Positions 32,773-45,049 of a stretch of 64,000 nucleotides of DNA are shown in pieces. Each line of letters opens with the position of its first letter. Position 1 is the first letter of the stretch. Location: positions 744,001-808,000 of the forward strand of contig PQWQ01000012.1 in NCBI GenBank assembly GCA_002943765.1, in the 5' to 3' direction. Below the pieces are notes generated by a model, which saw only the letters and a program-made list of their open reading frames with translations, made no database searches and was not told where the DNA came from. This stretch comes from Psoroptes ovis (lineage: Eukaryota; Arthropoda; Arachnida; Sarcoptiformes; Psoroptidae). The position numbers were made by a program, and so were the translations under genes.

Positions 32773-34559
32773 CTAAGTTCTAAAATATGAATTATAAACA
32801 AAACCAAATACACTGGTAAAAAACCAACAAGAACATGTCCACCATAGTAGAAAATTCATAAAACCACGTAATACAATAGGATTGAATACATCACGTAACA
32901 TTGTTATGGTCAGTTTTGCTACATCTTCAGCTGTTCGATTTTCATTATTGAAATTTGTTGATGATAATATTGTATCTGGTTGTTGTTGTTGACTAGTGTT
33001 TGTGATTGTATCATTATAATTAGTATTTAATGATGATATTTCAGATGATGACATCAAAATTGTACCGGTCCATTTATAGTTTCCAGTTGATTTTGTTAAT
33101 AATGTTATGAATAAACATAAGAGTAATGGTGTCAAATATTGTAATGAAACAACACATAAATAATGGCCAATACGTGCAATCAATTTTTGCACATCTATAT
33201 TCGTTATTTTTCCGGTCTGTTTATGTAAATATTTTAGCTTTTGTGGTGCAACATTTAAATATGATTGAAGATAACGGCGGAATAGACAAAATCGTAATAA
33301 TAATATCAGTAATATTAGTAGTAATCGGCCACTTTCGAATGAAATATTTGTGATTCTATTAAAAAAATGGAAAAATTGATGAGTTCATGGATTAAAATTA
33401 CACAATAATGATACATACGAATTTTTTTCAACAAAATAATATCGTGCAACAGGTTTGATCCATGATAAAACGATTAATAATGGTGAAATAAATGATAAAT
33501 GTAGTAAAAATAGTTGTAAATAATTTCCATCAGCATAAATCAGTGTATCAAAATGCATTTGTGACAGACGTAAACTAGGAAAGGCAAATATTGAACCAAT
33601 CGATGCACATATGATTGCTAACCAAAATTTGATCAATAACAGTGATGTTGGTCCATATGAATGTTCGATGATACCTTGTTGTTCTAATAAACGATATGCA
33701 TTATAAGAGAAATTTTTATATGAATTATTTAGATCAAATTCCAATAATTCTTCATCAGCAATCAATATGATCATTGATACTAATAAAAATATACAAAAAC
33801 AAACAATACATATTGAACGTTCACCTATCGATTCTTCATTGTAAAAATATTTTGCAGTTATTGAAAATAATATTTTCAATACAAAACCAATCGACAATAA
33901 ACACCAAACAATACTTAGATTATATTCATCATTGATTGATTGTTTTTTAAAAATAAATTGCTGTAAAAATGTATTATAGAATTCAGTAGTAAAATATACG
34001 AAAATGGCACTTAATGAAAAATCAATTAACCATTGTAATTCTTGATAATATGGTAATTGTACCAAATTAAACAATGTCAATGGTTCACAATCTAATGCTA
34101 ATTGAAGATTTTTGGGCACATAAAATGTTTCTGGTTTTCGATTATTGCTATTATCATCATGATTATGACGACGAGTTTTACGATATTTCTTTGAATTATT
34201 ATTATGATTGTTCGAAATGGAAGAATTTTTCAAATTATTTGTTGATAATTGTTGTTGTTCATCAATTTTCATTGCTTCTTTTATTTGATCATTAGTTGGA
34301 TGGCGATAACGAACTAGACCACTTTTGAAGAATTTTAAAAAAAAATTAAGAAACAAATTCCCTTAAAATTTACACCAAAACTAACCCTTTTGTTAATATC
34401 CATCTTGCAAATGAATATTTAGGCGATAGCTTATTCAATATGCTCAAGACAATGATCGTAAGTAGTAATTGGAAACCGAATACAGCCTGGAAATTTAAGG
34501 GAATTTAAAAATAATGAAAAATTTGAAAACAAAAAATGAAATATCAACAATTTTACCAT
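32773..34559 (-). CDS. TMEM161: TMEM161 family multi-pass membrane protein
   Basis: Four coding exons on the minus strand: 34557-34559 (only the ATG), 34386-34486, 33419-34321 and 32773-33355. The introns are 70, 64 and 63 bp, all GT...AG and in phase. The product is 529 residues (human TMEM161A/B about 480-490). After the start the protein reads AVFGFQLLLTIIVLSILNKL...FARWILTK, the family N-terminus. GLVRYRHPTND follows, then an Asn/Lys-rich insert, then conserved ELQWLIDFSL, IVWCLLSIGFVLKILF, GERSICIVCF, FPSLRLSQMH and ISPLLIVLSWIKPVAR with several membrane helices. The C-terminal exon ends TSVFGFVYNSYFRT. In mammals the family has been linked to cardiac rhythm and stress; molecular function is unsettled. 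The TAG stop overlaps the target duplication of the adjacent transposon by one base, so the native 3' UTR is separated. Confidence 0.93.
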
Positions 34560-34967
34560 TTGTTCTTGTTTGAATATGAGAATTAAATATGATTTGACTA
34601 TCTTGTTATCGGCGAATAAATTTTTCTACAATCACAAATCCGATTGTTGTTTGTTTAGCTTTGTATTTTGTTTATAGGCCAAGGAACATTTTATTCAGCG
34701 ATCAAATAATGCAGCGACATGATTTCATGGTTAATTTTTCTTTATTCAAAGATAAAACATGCTTAAATTATAAAAATAAATCGGTGCACATTTTTTTCAT
34801 GTCGTTGATTAAGCTTTAAAGAATATTTCAGGTCGAAATTATTATTTACAAGACGACTATTTCTACAATGGCAACTCCTCCGATGTCGATATAGTCGTCT
34901 AATTTTGTTTTCATTTTTTTTTAAATTTTTTTATTTTTGATTTAAAATTTGTCAATTTTGAACCAAA
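34560..34967. promoter_or_regulatory. Shared divergent promoter region, TMEM161 / DDX23
   Basis: The two start codons face away from each other with 408 bp between them, so both promoters must lie here or overlap. A GC-richer core (34835-34900, with aagacgactat and its near inverse atagtcgtct) may mark the initiation zone. No TATA box was assigned. Confidence 0.5.
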
Positions 34968-37199
34968 ATGACGGATACAAAAATAACAGAAAATGGCAAA
35001 GATGATGCATCGAATAAACGTATGAAATTAAACGAAAATGGTATCGATAATGATGATGATGAATCAGATGAAGAAACATTGCTGAAAATTTCTGCTGAAA
35101 AACGACGAAAAGATAAAGAACCATTATCGTTAGAGGAAATCAAATCTAAATTGATTAAAGATGAACAAATGAAATCAAAGCCAGTATTTTTAACCAAAGA
35201 ACAACGTGAACAAGAAGCATTGAAACGACGGCAAGAAGAAATCGCTGAAAAGCGACGACAACAAGAAGAAGAACGTCGCCGGCGTGCTCAATTTATGGAG
35301 GAAGCTAAATCCACTTATCGTTCGGAAAGAGATCGTGATCGTCGTCGAGATCGAGATCGAGACAGACGTCGATCTGATCGTTATCGTAATTCGAGCCGAA
35401 ATCATGACAATGATAATATGGATGACGATGATGATGATCGTCAACAACAGCAGCAACAAATGAATAAATTGAAAGAGAAAGAAGAAGAAGTAATCAAAGA
35501 ACGTTATCTGGGCATTGTGAAGAAAAAACGTCGTACTCGTAAATTAAATGAGCGTAAATTCATATTTGATTGGGATGCTAATGAAGATACATCACTGGAT
35601 TATAATCGTTTGTATCAAGAACGTCATCCGATACAATTTTTCGGTCGTGGTCATATTGGTGGTATTGATCCAAAAGAACAGCGTAAAGAACAATCAAAAT
35701 TCTATGGTGAATTATTGGAAAAACGACGATCAGATGTCGAGAAACGACAAGAAGAAAATCGATTGAAAAAAATGAAACGTCGTGAAGAGAAACAACAATG
35801 GGATGATCGTCATTGGACACAAAAATCATTGTCAGAAATGACTGAACGTGATTGGCGTATATTTCGTGAAGATTTCAATATCACAATCAAAGGTGGTCGA
35901 ATACCTAATCCCGTACGTAGTTGGAATGAAATCGAAGGTCTACCCAAATCTATATTAGATATTATAGCTAAATGTGGTTATAAAGAGCCAACACCAATTC
36001 AAAGACAAGCCATTCCTATCGGTTTACAAAATCGTGATATAATTGGTGTTGCTGAAACTGGTTCTGGTAAAACATTGGCATTTTTGATTCCGCTATTGGT
36101 GTGGATTACATCATTGCCAAAAATAACAAGACAAGAAGAAATCGATCAAGGACCATATGCAATTATATTGGCACCAACCAGAGAATTAGCACAACAAATT
36201 GAAGAAGAAACGATGAAATTTGCATCTGCATTAGATATTCGCACTGTAGCCATTATTGGTGGTATTTCACGTGAAGATCAAGGTTTTCGTGTACGAATGG
36301 GTGTTGAAATTGTCATTGCAACACCAGGTCGTTTAATTGATGTATTAGAAAATCGTTATCTAGTGCTATCACGTTGTACATATATTGTGCTTGATGAAGC
36401 TGATCGTATGATTGATATGGGTTTCGAAGCTGATGTACAGAAAATCTTGGATTATATGCCAGTAACCAATTTGAAACCAGATACAGATGAAGCAGAAGAT
36501 GGTGATAAATTAATGGCACTAATGGCCAAAGGTAGTCGTTATCGACAAACAGTTATGTTTACGGCAACTATGCCACCAGCAATCGAACGATTAGCACGAT
36601 CATATTTAAGACGACCAGCGACCGTTTATATTGGTTCGGTTGGTAAACCAACAGAACGTACCGAACAAATTGTCTACATGATCAGTGAAAATGAAAAACG
36701 TCGTAAATTGATCGAAATATTACAAGCAGGTGTTGAACCACCAGTCATTATATTTGTTAATCAGAAAAAAGGTGCCGATGTTTTGGCAAAAAGTTTGGAA
36801 AAAGTTGGTTTCAATGCATGTACATTACATGGTGGTAAAGGACAAGAACAACGTGAATATGCACTAGCATCGCTGAAAAGTGGTACAAAAGATATTTTGG
36901 TTGCAACCGATGTTGCTGGTCGTGGTATCGATATACAAAATGTTTCATTAGTTATAAATTATGATATGGCAAAAACAATCGAAGATTATACACATCGTAT
37001 TGGTCGTACTGGTCGTGCTGGTAAACATGGTCAAGCGATTACATTCATAACCAAAGATGATAATAATCTATTTTATGATCTTAAACAATTACTAATACAA
37101 AGTCCAATATCATCATGTCCACCTGAATTGATGAATCATCCGGATGCACAACATAAACCAGGGACAGTGATACAAAAGAAAAAAGAAATTTTAATGTAA
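34968..37199 (+). CDS. DDX23: DEAD-box RNA helicase DDX23 / Prp28 (U5 snRNP)
   Basis: An intronless 743-residue frame (human DDX23 820). The N-terminal third is charged and Arg-rich (RRDRDRDRRRSDRYR), like the RS-type region that recruits the protein to the tri-snRNP. Helicase motifs follow in order: Q motif GYKEPTPIQRQAIP (about residue 337), motif I AETGSGKT (about 361), PTRELAQQI, TPGRL, DEAD in LDEADRMIDMGF (about 475), FTATMP (about 531), FVNQKKGADVLA, TDVAGRGIDIQN and HRIGRTGRAGK (about 675). The WNEIEGLPKSILDII lead-in is characteristic of Prp28 orthologues. The protein acts in the nucleus, displacing U1 from the 5' splice site during spliceosome activation. It uses the short intergenic promoter shared with TMEM161. 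No defects seen. Confidence 0.96.
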   Translation: MTDTKITENGKDDASNKRMKLNENGIDNDDDESDEETLLKISAEKRRKDKEPLSLEEIKSKLIKDEQMKSKPVFLTKEQREQEALKRRQEEIAEKRRQQEEERRRRAQFMEEAKSTYRSERDRDRRRDRDRDRRRSDRYRNSSRNHDNDNMDDDDDDRQQQQQQMNKLKEKEEEVIKERYLGIVKKKRRTRKLNERKFIFDWDANEDTSLDYNRLYQERHPIQFFGRGHIGGIDPKEQRKEQSKFYGELLEKRRSDVEKRQEENRLKKMKRREEKQQWDDRHWTQKSLSEMTERDWRIFREDFNITIKGGRIPNPVRSWNEIEGLPKSILDIIAKCGYKEPTPIQRQAIPIGLQNRDIIGVAETGSGKTLAFLIPLLVWITSLPKITRQEEIDQGPYAIILAPTRELAQQIEEETMKFASALDIRTVAIIGGISREDQGFRVRMGVEIVIATPGRLIDVLENRYLVLSRCTYIVLDEADRMIDMGFEADVQKILDYMPVTNLKPDTDEAEDGDKLMALMAKGSRYRQTVMFTATMPPAIERLARSYLRRPATVYIGSVGKPTERTEQIVYMISENEKRRKLIEILQAGVEPPVIIFVNQKKGADVLAKSLEKVGFNACTLHGGKGQEQREYALASLKSGTKDILVATDVAGRGIDIQNVSLVINYDMAKTIEDYTHRIGRTGRAGKHGQAITFITKDDNNLFYDLKQLLIQSPISSCPPELMNHPDAQHKPGTVIQKKKEILM

Positions 37200-37769
37200 A
37201 TTTATCCAAAAAAAAAAAAAATATTTGAATTGAATTTTAAATGAGAAAATTTCCTTGGAAAAATTGAAAGAAAAAAATTTCAAATAAAGAAAAAAGTTTC
37301 CGTAAATTTTCCAATTTTTATTGCTTGTTTTTGTGTTTTGTGTGTATTTTGTGTTTTTTCTTTTTGGATTTGTTTTTATTTTGTATATTTTTTGCATTTT
37401 ATTTTAACATTGCTCATTTTCATTATTTTTTCAATTATTTTTCAATGAAAAAAAAACAATTTTTCATATGAATGCAATCGTTTGTCGTCGTTTTTTTTTT
37501 ATTGTTTCACGTTTCGTTGCGATTTATTAATTGTTGAAGAAGTGTAGAACAAAAAGAAAGAAAAAAAAATTGTTTTCTGGTTGCAATGATTCAATGATAT
37601 TTTGAATGATTTCAATCTTTCTTCTCGCTTGATTATGTTTTTGTTTGGTGTGTGCATCATTTTTTATTCAATATTCATCATCAGTTGATGATTTATGAAT
37701 TGGCTGCTGCTCGATGATATTGAATGTAATTTGTTTGTTCTGATTATGATTTGATTCGATTTAATTCAA

Positions 37770-37797
37770 TTATTATTATTATTATTATTATTATTAT
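37770..37797 (+). repeat. (TTA)n microsatellite
   Basis: About nine perfect ATT/TTA units between DDX23 and AMMECR1. Confidence 0.8.
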
Positions 37798-38227
37798 CAT
37801 CAACGTTTAACATTATCATCATCATCATCATAATTATTATCATAAATTCAACTAAATCATCCTGGATCATTGTACTTTGAAATTCTATGAATTTTCCCTA
37901 AAATAATCGCTAATCATTGTTCAACCTTATCTCAAGGGAATAAATAAAGAACCGAAGCTCGTGAAACAACAAAACGAAAACTTTCAATAAAGAAAAATCA
38001 TTGAAGATTTGAAATCATTCAAAATACTTTCATAGAATTTCTAATTAATTCAAGCAATTCTAAATAATTCACTGCCAATTACATAGATCATTTGTTGACG
38101 ATAATTATCCTTGTTTAATCAGTTTTTTATTATTGTTTTTTTGTTTATTTCCTCAAATCAATTGATTGATCAATCAATTGTTTGTTTTTTGTTTTCTTGT
38201 TGCTTTTTTTTGCCAAAATTTCCAAAG

Positions 38228-38287
38228 GTAAGAGGTCAAAATTGAAAAGCAAAAGCCTAAAAACTAATCTATTGATTCTTTTGCCAG
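38228..38287 (+). other. Putative 5' UTR mini-intron of AMMECR1
   Basis: The donor GTAAGA after CCAAAG and the acceptor TTTTGCCAG enclose 60 bp, the same size as confirmed introns in neighbouring genes. It lies about 85 bp before the AMMECR1 start codon. Confidence 0.5.
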
Positions 38288-38372
38288 ATATTTCGTCCAA
38301 TATAAATTGATATAATCAATTGATTAATTGATTGATTGATTTTTCTTCTGTTTTCGTTGATTTGTTTCGAAT

Positions 38373-39467
38373 ATGATGAATTCTTTTCCATCTAAAAGAC
38401 GCTCCAGTAATAATAAAAATGATAATACATATGCAATTAATCATTATGATTCTACGTATCAATTGCCTCTACCACCACCACCGCCCATATCACAACATCA
38501 TAATCAGCAACAACAACAGCAGCAGCAGCAGCAACAACATCAATCTCCATCAAACCTCAATAACAAGTTGATTAATCGTTTATTGAATACATTTGATAAT
38601 AATAATAATAATGCCAACAATGATGATGATGATGATGATGATGGTGTTAATAATGATGGCGGTCATGGAATAGATAATAATCAATCATCAACATGCAACA
38701 ATAATTCGTACTATTCTCAAACATCTTCAGGAACAACAACAACTAATTCAAAACGACAATCTTCATTACATAATAATCATAATAATAATTATAATAATCA
38801 TTTGAAATCGTCATCATTGAATAAATTGAATAATCACAATAATATAATCACAAATGGTTATAATGTAGCATCGAATGAAATGTGTTTTTTTTGTTTCGAT
38901 GTATTATATGCACATTTATATCAAAAATCATCTAATACAATACCTAGGCCAAATTTTTCAAATAAATCATATCCATTGTTTGTTACATGGAAAATTGGTA
39001 CTGATCGTCGTTTACGTGGCTGTATTGGAACATTTAATTCGATACCATTGCATACTGGTTTACGTGATTATGCCTTAACAAGTGCATTACGTGATCAACG
39101 TTTTGATCCAATTACTAAAGATGAATTCATTAATCTTCATGTTAGTGTTAGTGTATTGATTAATTTTGAACAAGGAATCGATTATAAAGATTGGATTATT
39201 GGTTTGCATGGTATCCGGATTGAATTTCGTAATGATAATGGCTCAAAACGTACGGCAACATTTTTGCCTGAAGTTGCTGTTGAACAAAATTGGAATCATT
39301 TACAAACAATTGATTCATTATTACGTAAAGGTGGTTATCGTGGACAGATTACTGAACAAGTTCGTAAAGATGTACGGTTAACACGTTATCAATCGGAAAA
39401 GATAACAATATCATATCAAGATTATTATAATAATTTTATGATGCTTAATAATCAAGCGGTTAATTAA
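38373..39467 (+). CDS. AMMECR1: AMMECR1 domain protein
   Basis: A single-exon 364-residue frame. The first about 165 residues are low complexity (Pro, Gln, Asn, Asp runs, including a 12-residue Gln tract). The AMMECR1 domain covers about 167-357. It starts NEMCFFCFDVLYAHLY, contains the invariant LRGCIGTF hexapeptide region (about residue 214), then LRDYALTSALRDQRF, LHVSVSVLINFE, HGIRIEF and ATFLPEVAVEQNW, ending RYQSEKITISYQDYY. Human AMMECR1 is nuclear and mutated in a developmental syndrome; the biochemical role is unknown, though the conserved RGC motif suggests a nucleic-acid or enzymatic function. The start ATG 38373 is followed by a second Met; either could be used. Confidence 0.93.
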   Translation: MMNSFPSKRRSSNNKNDNTYAINHYDSTYQLPLPPPPPISQHHNQQQQQQQQQQQHQSPSNLNNKLINRLLNTFDNNNNNANNDDDDDDDGVNNDGGHGIDNNQSSTCNNNSYYSQTSSGTTTTNSKRQSSLHNNHNNNYNNHLKSSSLNKLNNHNNIITNGYNVASNEMCFFCFDVLYAHLYQKSSNTIPRPNFSNKSYPLFVTWKIGTDRRLRGCIGTFNSIPLHTGLRDYALTSALRDQRFDPITKDEFINLHVSVSVLINFEQGIDYKDWIIGLHGIRIEFRNDNGSKRTATFLPEVAVEQNWNHLQTIDSLLRKGGYRGQITEQVRKDVRLTRYQSEKITISYQDYYNNFMMLNNQAVN

Positions 39468-42182
39468 TCGATGGATCTATCGATTGATTGATTAATTAAT
39501 CAATCAATTGAATTAATGAAGAATTAGGGATCGCTATGATAATTCGCTAACAAAAATTCTAAAAAATGATTAACCCTCTGCTAAACCACACCACTTTTGT
39601 TCAAGAGAAGATATTACAAGTAAACATAAACAAACAAAATATCTCATACATTAAAAATATCCAATTAATCAATTAATTAATTAAGAAATAATTTTTTGAA
39701 TTCAAATGCTTAAAAGTCAATCAAATTCATATTCATCATCATCATCATCATTATCATTTAATATCATTCATATTAATAATTACAATTATGATCGCTTAAT
39801 AATTAACTAATTAATCAATTATAAATATAAAAATATAAATAATAATATTAATCTTATTATATAATATTATTTCAATTAGTTTTAACAAATTTTTCAATTA
39901 ATTATAATTATTATTTTCAAATATAAAAATTGAATTGAATAAAAAAAAAAATTTTTGAAAAAGTTGAAAAAATCATTTGAAATTCAAGTTAAATGACCAA
40001 TCAAATCGGGTCGCAATCGAATCCCAAATACCCGAATCCCTATTGCCCAAATTGCAATTCAAAGCAATCAATTGTCTCTCTCTCCTTGTACTTTGTTTCC
40101 AATCAACATGAATACATCCGCTAATTAACATCATGGTTGATTAGTTAATTAAATAATTGATTAATTTGCATAAATTATGAATTATTTTATTTATTTATTA
40201 ATTTTTTTTTTCAAATAATTGAAAAAATCCAAAGGAAAGAAAAAAAATTATATAATAATAATAATAATAAATAGAAAAAAATTGAATCTTATTTCGTTTA
40301 TTTGTTGGTTTTGTTGTGTTATGAAATTATATTTAATTATGTTTGCTCGTTATACAATCAAATTGTTTATCAGTATTCATTCATTTATGTGATTAGAAAT
40401 GAATCAGGCATCATGAATATTTGCATAATTCATTTATATGGTTGCCGATGAATAATAATAAGTGTAATTCTTGTAGAAGTGAACCGAAGCAAAAGTAAAG
40501 ACGTCAATTGTACTTAGAAATTTCGAAGAAAAGAAGTTTAATGCTCAAAGCCAAAATTTGAAAATTAGATTCATGTGATTCAAATGACGGTAAATTAATT
40601 CAGTGTAGTACGATGATTGTGTTGATTCACGCAAATGCATTGAAATAAGAATTTCAAAAGGTTAAATTATTATGAATTATTAAAAAAAAGAGAAGATTAT
40701 GTGTTTGATCAAAATAATAATGATCATGTATTCATATGGTGGTTGGTATGTTTATTGAACAAACACGTGAGAAGTGAATTGAAAAAAAAACTTGGAGTAA
40801 ATATTATATCGAGTCAAGTGTCAGATGTTGCTTTTGGTTTGTGATTGATTAATCAATAAATCCATAAATTGATTGATTTTGGAGATAAATTCATCAATCA
40901 ATCAGATCATTGATGATTACGAATAAGCGCAAAAATGTGGACAAATATATTTTTTGTTTTGTTTTGAAGATTCATTTGAAGTAATTAATTATTAAATTAA
41001 TTAATAAACAAAAATACACAAATTTTTAAAAAAATTCAAAAAAAAAGAAAAAACTGATTATTATTTTGAAGAAATTTAAAGATTTGAAATAATTATTATT
41101 ATAATAATAATAATGAACCACAATTAATTCAATTCATGTATGTAATGATGATAATAAATGATTAATTAATTCATCAATTAATTAAATATTCAGTTGATTT
41201 GTTTTTATGTACCAATATGTGCGTGCATATGGATCGTGTGTAAATCTGCTCTATGCCTCTCTCATCATCTATAAGTGTCAATTTGAATTAATTAATGAGT
41301 GTATTTATTGATCATAAAAAAAAATTCGAGAAAAAATCAAAAAAAAAGACAAAATCATTAAGGTGGTGTGTGTGTGTGAATGGGTGTGTGTTTATGTGCA
41401 TCGAAGATAAAGTGATCGAAAGGGTTAATTATATACGAATATATTAAATGTGTGTGTGTGTTTGCATTGGGGTTTACACCTATTACAAAATTTAAATATA
41501 ATAATAATAATAATTAATTAAAAAATAATCAAATTTATATTTTGTTTATTTGTTTTGTTTTTTTGTATTAAAAAAATTTGATTAATTAATTCAATTCATT
41601 AATTAATATGTTAATTAATCAAATGTACATTTTTTTTGCATAATTATTATTATTGAATATATAGAAAATTATTTATTATTCATTTTTGTTTATTGATTTG
41701 TGTTTATTGAACCAAATCAATTATCAATTTAAAATCAGCATCAATTTGTTAATAATAATTTTCTTAATATAAATAAATATTCATCTTCATCATCATGTTC
41801 GAATATTTCAGTATTTCATGTGTGTGTGTATCATCCACATCTGTATGTGTAAAAAGTAATGAAAAGTAATGAAAAAAAAAAACATTCGATAATTAAATGA
41901 TTTAAAATTAAAATTAATTCAAAAATTATTCACTTACCACTTGGATATATTATTATTGATTATTATTGTTACAATTACAAAATATTTTTTAATTGAAAAT
42001 TTATTTGATAATTCATTTATTTAATTGTTTAATTTGAAATTTTTCTGTTTTCTTTAATTAATTATTTAATAATTTTTTTTTGGATAAAAAATAAACTAAA
42101 AATTCATGTTTTGTTTTTGTTTTTTGCTCTAATTAATTCTTAATATTATTATTATTCGTTTATTTATTTATTAATTATTGAT
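39468..42182. other. Intergenic, 2.7 kb, convergent gene ends
   Basis: Lies between the 3' ends of AMMECR1 (plus) and eIF4B (minus). Rich in ATTAATTAA and AAT motifs, GT-rich tracts at 41360-41465 and poly(A)-like runs. It probably holds both 3' UTRs. I see no gene. Confidence 0.45.
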
Positions 42183-45049
42183 TCATTCAGATCCATGATC
42201 ATCAGTTTCACCAAGATGTTCAAATTTGTTCGTTGATGTATAGCTTACCTGAATGGAATGAAAAATTAGATAAAAAAATATGTTAATAATCATTATAAAA
42301 ATATAAACGATTAGATTAATTCATATTCATCAACAGAAATGATTATTTATTTATGAATAAATATATAAATTGTTGATTGATTTTTAGTCATAGATAATAA
42401 TGATGATGATAATAATGATTGATTCTTTTTAAGCAAAATTTATGATTATTCAATGATTCATCGAAGACATCATCATGCATGCACAAGCAAACACAAAATG
42501 ATTAAAAGCAATTAAAATTAAGGAGAAAAAAAGGGATGCAAATGAATTAATAATTGAATGATTAATTGAGGTTGAATGATGATGATCAGGAAAAAAATTA
42601 TCATTGATCGTTAAACAAAGATTCATGCACCATAATTATAATTAATGTTATTAATTTTATAAAAAACAAAGTAAATGAATTATTAATACTCACAGGTTTA
42701 TTATCTCGATCATCTCTTGACCATTCATTATAATCACTATTACTACTATGATATCGATTACGATGATGATCATTATCATAGCCACCACCACGTTGGCCAC
42801 CTTGATAACGTTGAACGTTATCATCACCATAATTACGGCGACCACCTCCACCACCACCGCGATCATTATATCTACGACGATTATCATTATATCCTCCACC
42901 ACTATTATTAATATATGTATCTCCACGTTGATCTCTACGCATACGTGGGCCATTATTACCGCCCATTCGATCATGCTGACCGCCACGCATTCCACCTCCG
43001 ACACCCATACGTCTATTATCACCTAAGGCACCATTATTTCGGTCATCGTAATCTTTACGCATTCCTCCGCCCATACGATTACCGCCACCTCCCATACCAC
43101 CATTGGCACGTCGTCTGGGAGGAATTGAATCTTGTTGCTGTTGATGATCTCTGTGATATTGCTGTCTATTATATGTTTCACGTTGATCATTGCGATTTAG
43201 CCGATCTACTGACGTACTATTTGATGGTAAATTACCAGATTCTGCAGTTGGTTGTTCGCCAGCGTCTGCATCAGCATTTACTTCAGCTGCTTTGTTTGAT
43301 TCTTCTAGCGCAGCTTTCGAACTTTGTAATCTACGTTCGATTTCTAATTCTTTTACGGCCGTGTCCACTGGTTTTGCTTCACCAAATATTGAACTATAAT
43401 TTGATGCATTTGCTGGTTGTTGTGCTGATTCTGCAGCTTGCTTTTTCAATGCATCTAACACTGATGAATTTATGAATGGACGACGTTCTTTTGGTGCAGT
43501 AGTTGAAGATGAACTATGATCATCACTGTGTTGTTGATCAATATTCGATGTATTAGAACGTGTTGATGAAAGACGTTCACGTGTTTGTGATGGTACAGGT
43601 GGATGGTCCATTAATGGCGGATTACGACTACCCGATCTCATTTGATCATTACTATTGTTTGATTGATAATATTGTTCATTATTTCGATTCATAGATCTAT
43701 TTTGATCATAAGTATTTGTTGTTCTGGCTGGTGGTTCATCATCTATCGGTTGATTATTCCGTGATGGGGTATATAAATCATCATTGTAATCATCATTACG
43801 ATAATGTTGTTGCTGTTCAGATGCTGTTGCCATACGAGGAGGTAACATTGCACGAGATGAGACATTGTCATCATAACGATTTGATCGTCCACCACCACCT
43901 CCTCTTGGTGGTTCATAATCTTGTGAGGATTGAGGTTGGGGTGGTGGCGCATCTCGTCTCCAATTACTTTGATCATCGTAAGTGGAAGGTGCATTTCTTC
44001 TCCAATTTCCACCGCCACCACCACCCATATTGCCATGATCGTTGCGACGACCGTATCGATCATCACCTCTGTCATCATAACGGCCACCACCGCCATAATC
44101 ATTTCGATGCGAATAATTATCATCATTGTTATTATAACGTCTTTGACCGCGATTACCACCATATCCACCACCAGATCTTGGCATTTGATCATATGAGTCT
44201 ATTGAAGGGGGTGGATATACTTGTTTCGGTGGCATTGAGTCACGTGAACGCCAATCATTGGAAGTATTATCTCTACCTCCAAAACTTTGACGTCCACCGC
44301 GGCGATCTTTATATGAAAAAAAAAGGAAAATAATTTAATTTATTATCTAATTAAAAAAATGTTAATTACCGTAGCTACGTTCATTAGTGTTATTGTAACT
44401 ACCACTGCCACCACGATCTAATGACATGGTTATTTGACGACCTCGTAATGAACGATTATTTAAATCTAATGCTGATGCTAAATCATTTTTATTTTCAAAT
44501 TCAATCCATGCAGTACGAACTGCACGATCTTTGACAATTTGTATATCAACAATCTATCATTCATGAATAAAAATTTGAAAATTTATGTTAAATCAAATCA
44601 GATTTTAGAAAATCATAACATACAGCTAGATTACGGAAAAAACCTTCCAAATCTTCTTTTTCAACTTCATAATGTAAATTACGTAAATGTAATTTAAATG
44701 GCGGTACCGATGGTATTTGTGATGGATCTATTTCATTAAACAATGCTTTCGGTGCTTCAGGTAAATTAAATTGTGCTGGAACATCATTTTCAGTATCATC
44801 ATCTAACATTGATAACCAATTTGCTTGCGAAAAAAATAGATCAACATCTAATTTTTCACCTTTTTTCTTTTGTTTTCCTTTTGATTTGCCTATTTTTTTC
44901 AAGTGATTGAATGAATTAAATTAACGACAAAGTAATTAATCAATGATATTAATGATTTTACCAGAAGCATTTTGACCACCAATCGTATCGGCACTGCTAT
45001 TATTATTGTTATTAGCCGCCGATGGTTGATTTTGTATCGATGAAGACAT
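42183..45049 (-). CDS. eIF4B: Eukaryotic translation initiation factor 4B
   Basis: Five exons on the minus strand: 44962-45049, 44624-44889, 44370-44553, 42694-44306 and 42183-42248. Introns 1-3 are 63-72 bp and intron 4 is 445 bp, all GT...AG with phases that match; the product is 738 residues. A lysine-rich start leads to DLFFSQANWLSMLDDD and a single RRM at about 94-165 (FKLHLRNLHYEVEKEDLEGF ... RTAWIEF). The rest is a long Arg/Gly/Asp/Tyr-rich disordered tail with repeated RGGGYD, GGGGG and NRR units, as in eIF4B, where such regions drive self-association and RNA binding. The last exon gives a short acidic end (EHLGETDDHGSE). The protein stimulates eIF4A helicase during 43S recruitment. 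eIF4H is much shorter, so eIF4B is the better name. Confidence 0.88.

Larger units (their letters stand above)
37200..38372. other. Intergenic region and AMMECR1 5' UTR
   Basis: Contains the DDX23 3' flank, A/T runs, a (TTA)n tract at about 37770-37797 and the AMMECR1 leader. A 60-bp intron-like segment lies at 38228-38287 (AAAG|GTAAGA ... TTGCCAG), consistent with a 5' UTR mini-intron. No coding exon seen. Confidence 0.45.

Noticed and set aside
42690..44333. Long open frames antisense to or overlapping eIF4B (for example His/Tyr-rich and Ile/Val-rich products)
   Set aside because: They are shadows of the Gly/Arg/Asp-rich coding exon on the minus strand; composition follows from its repeats.
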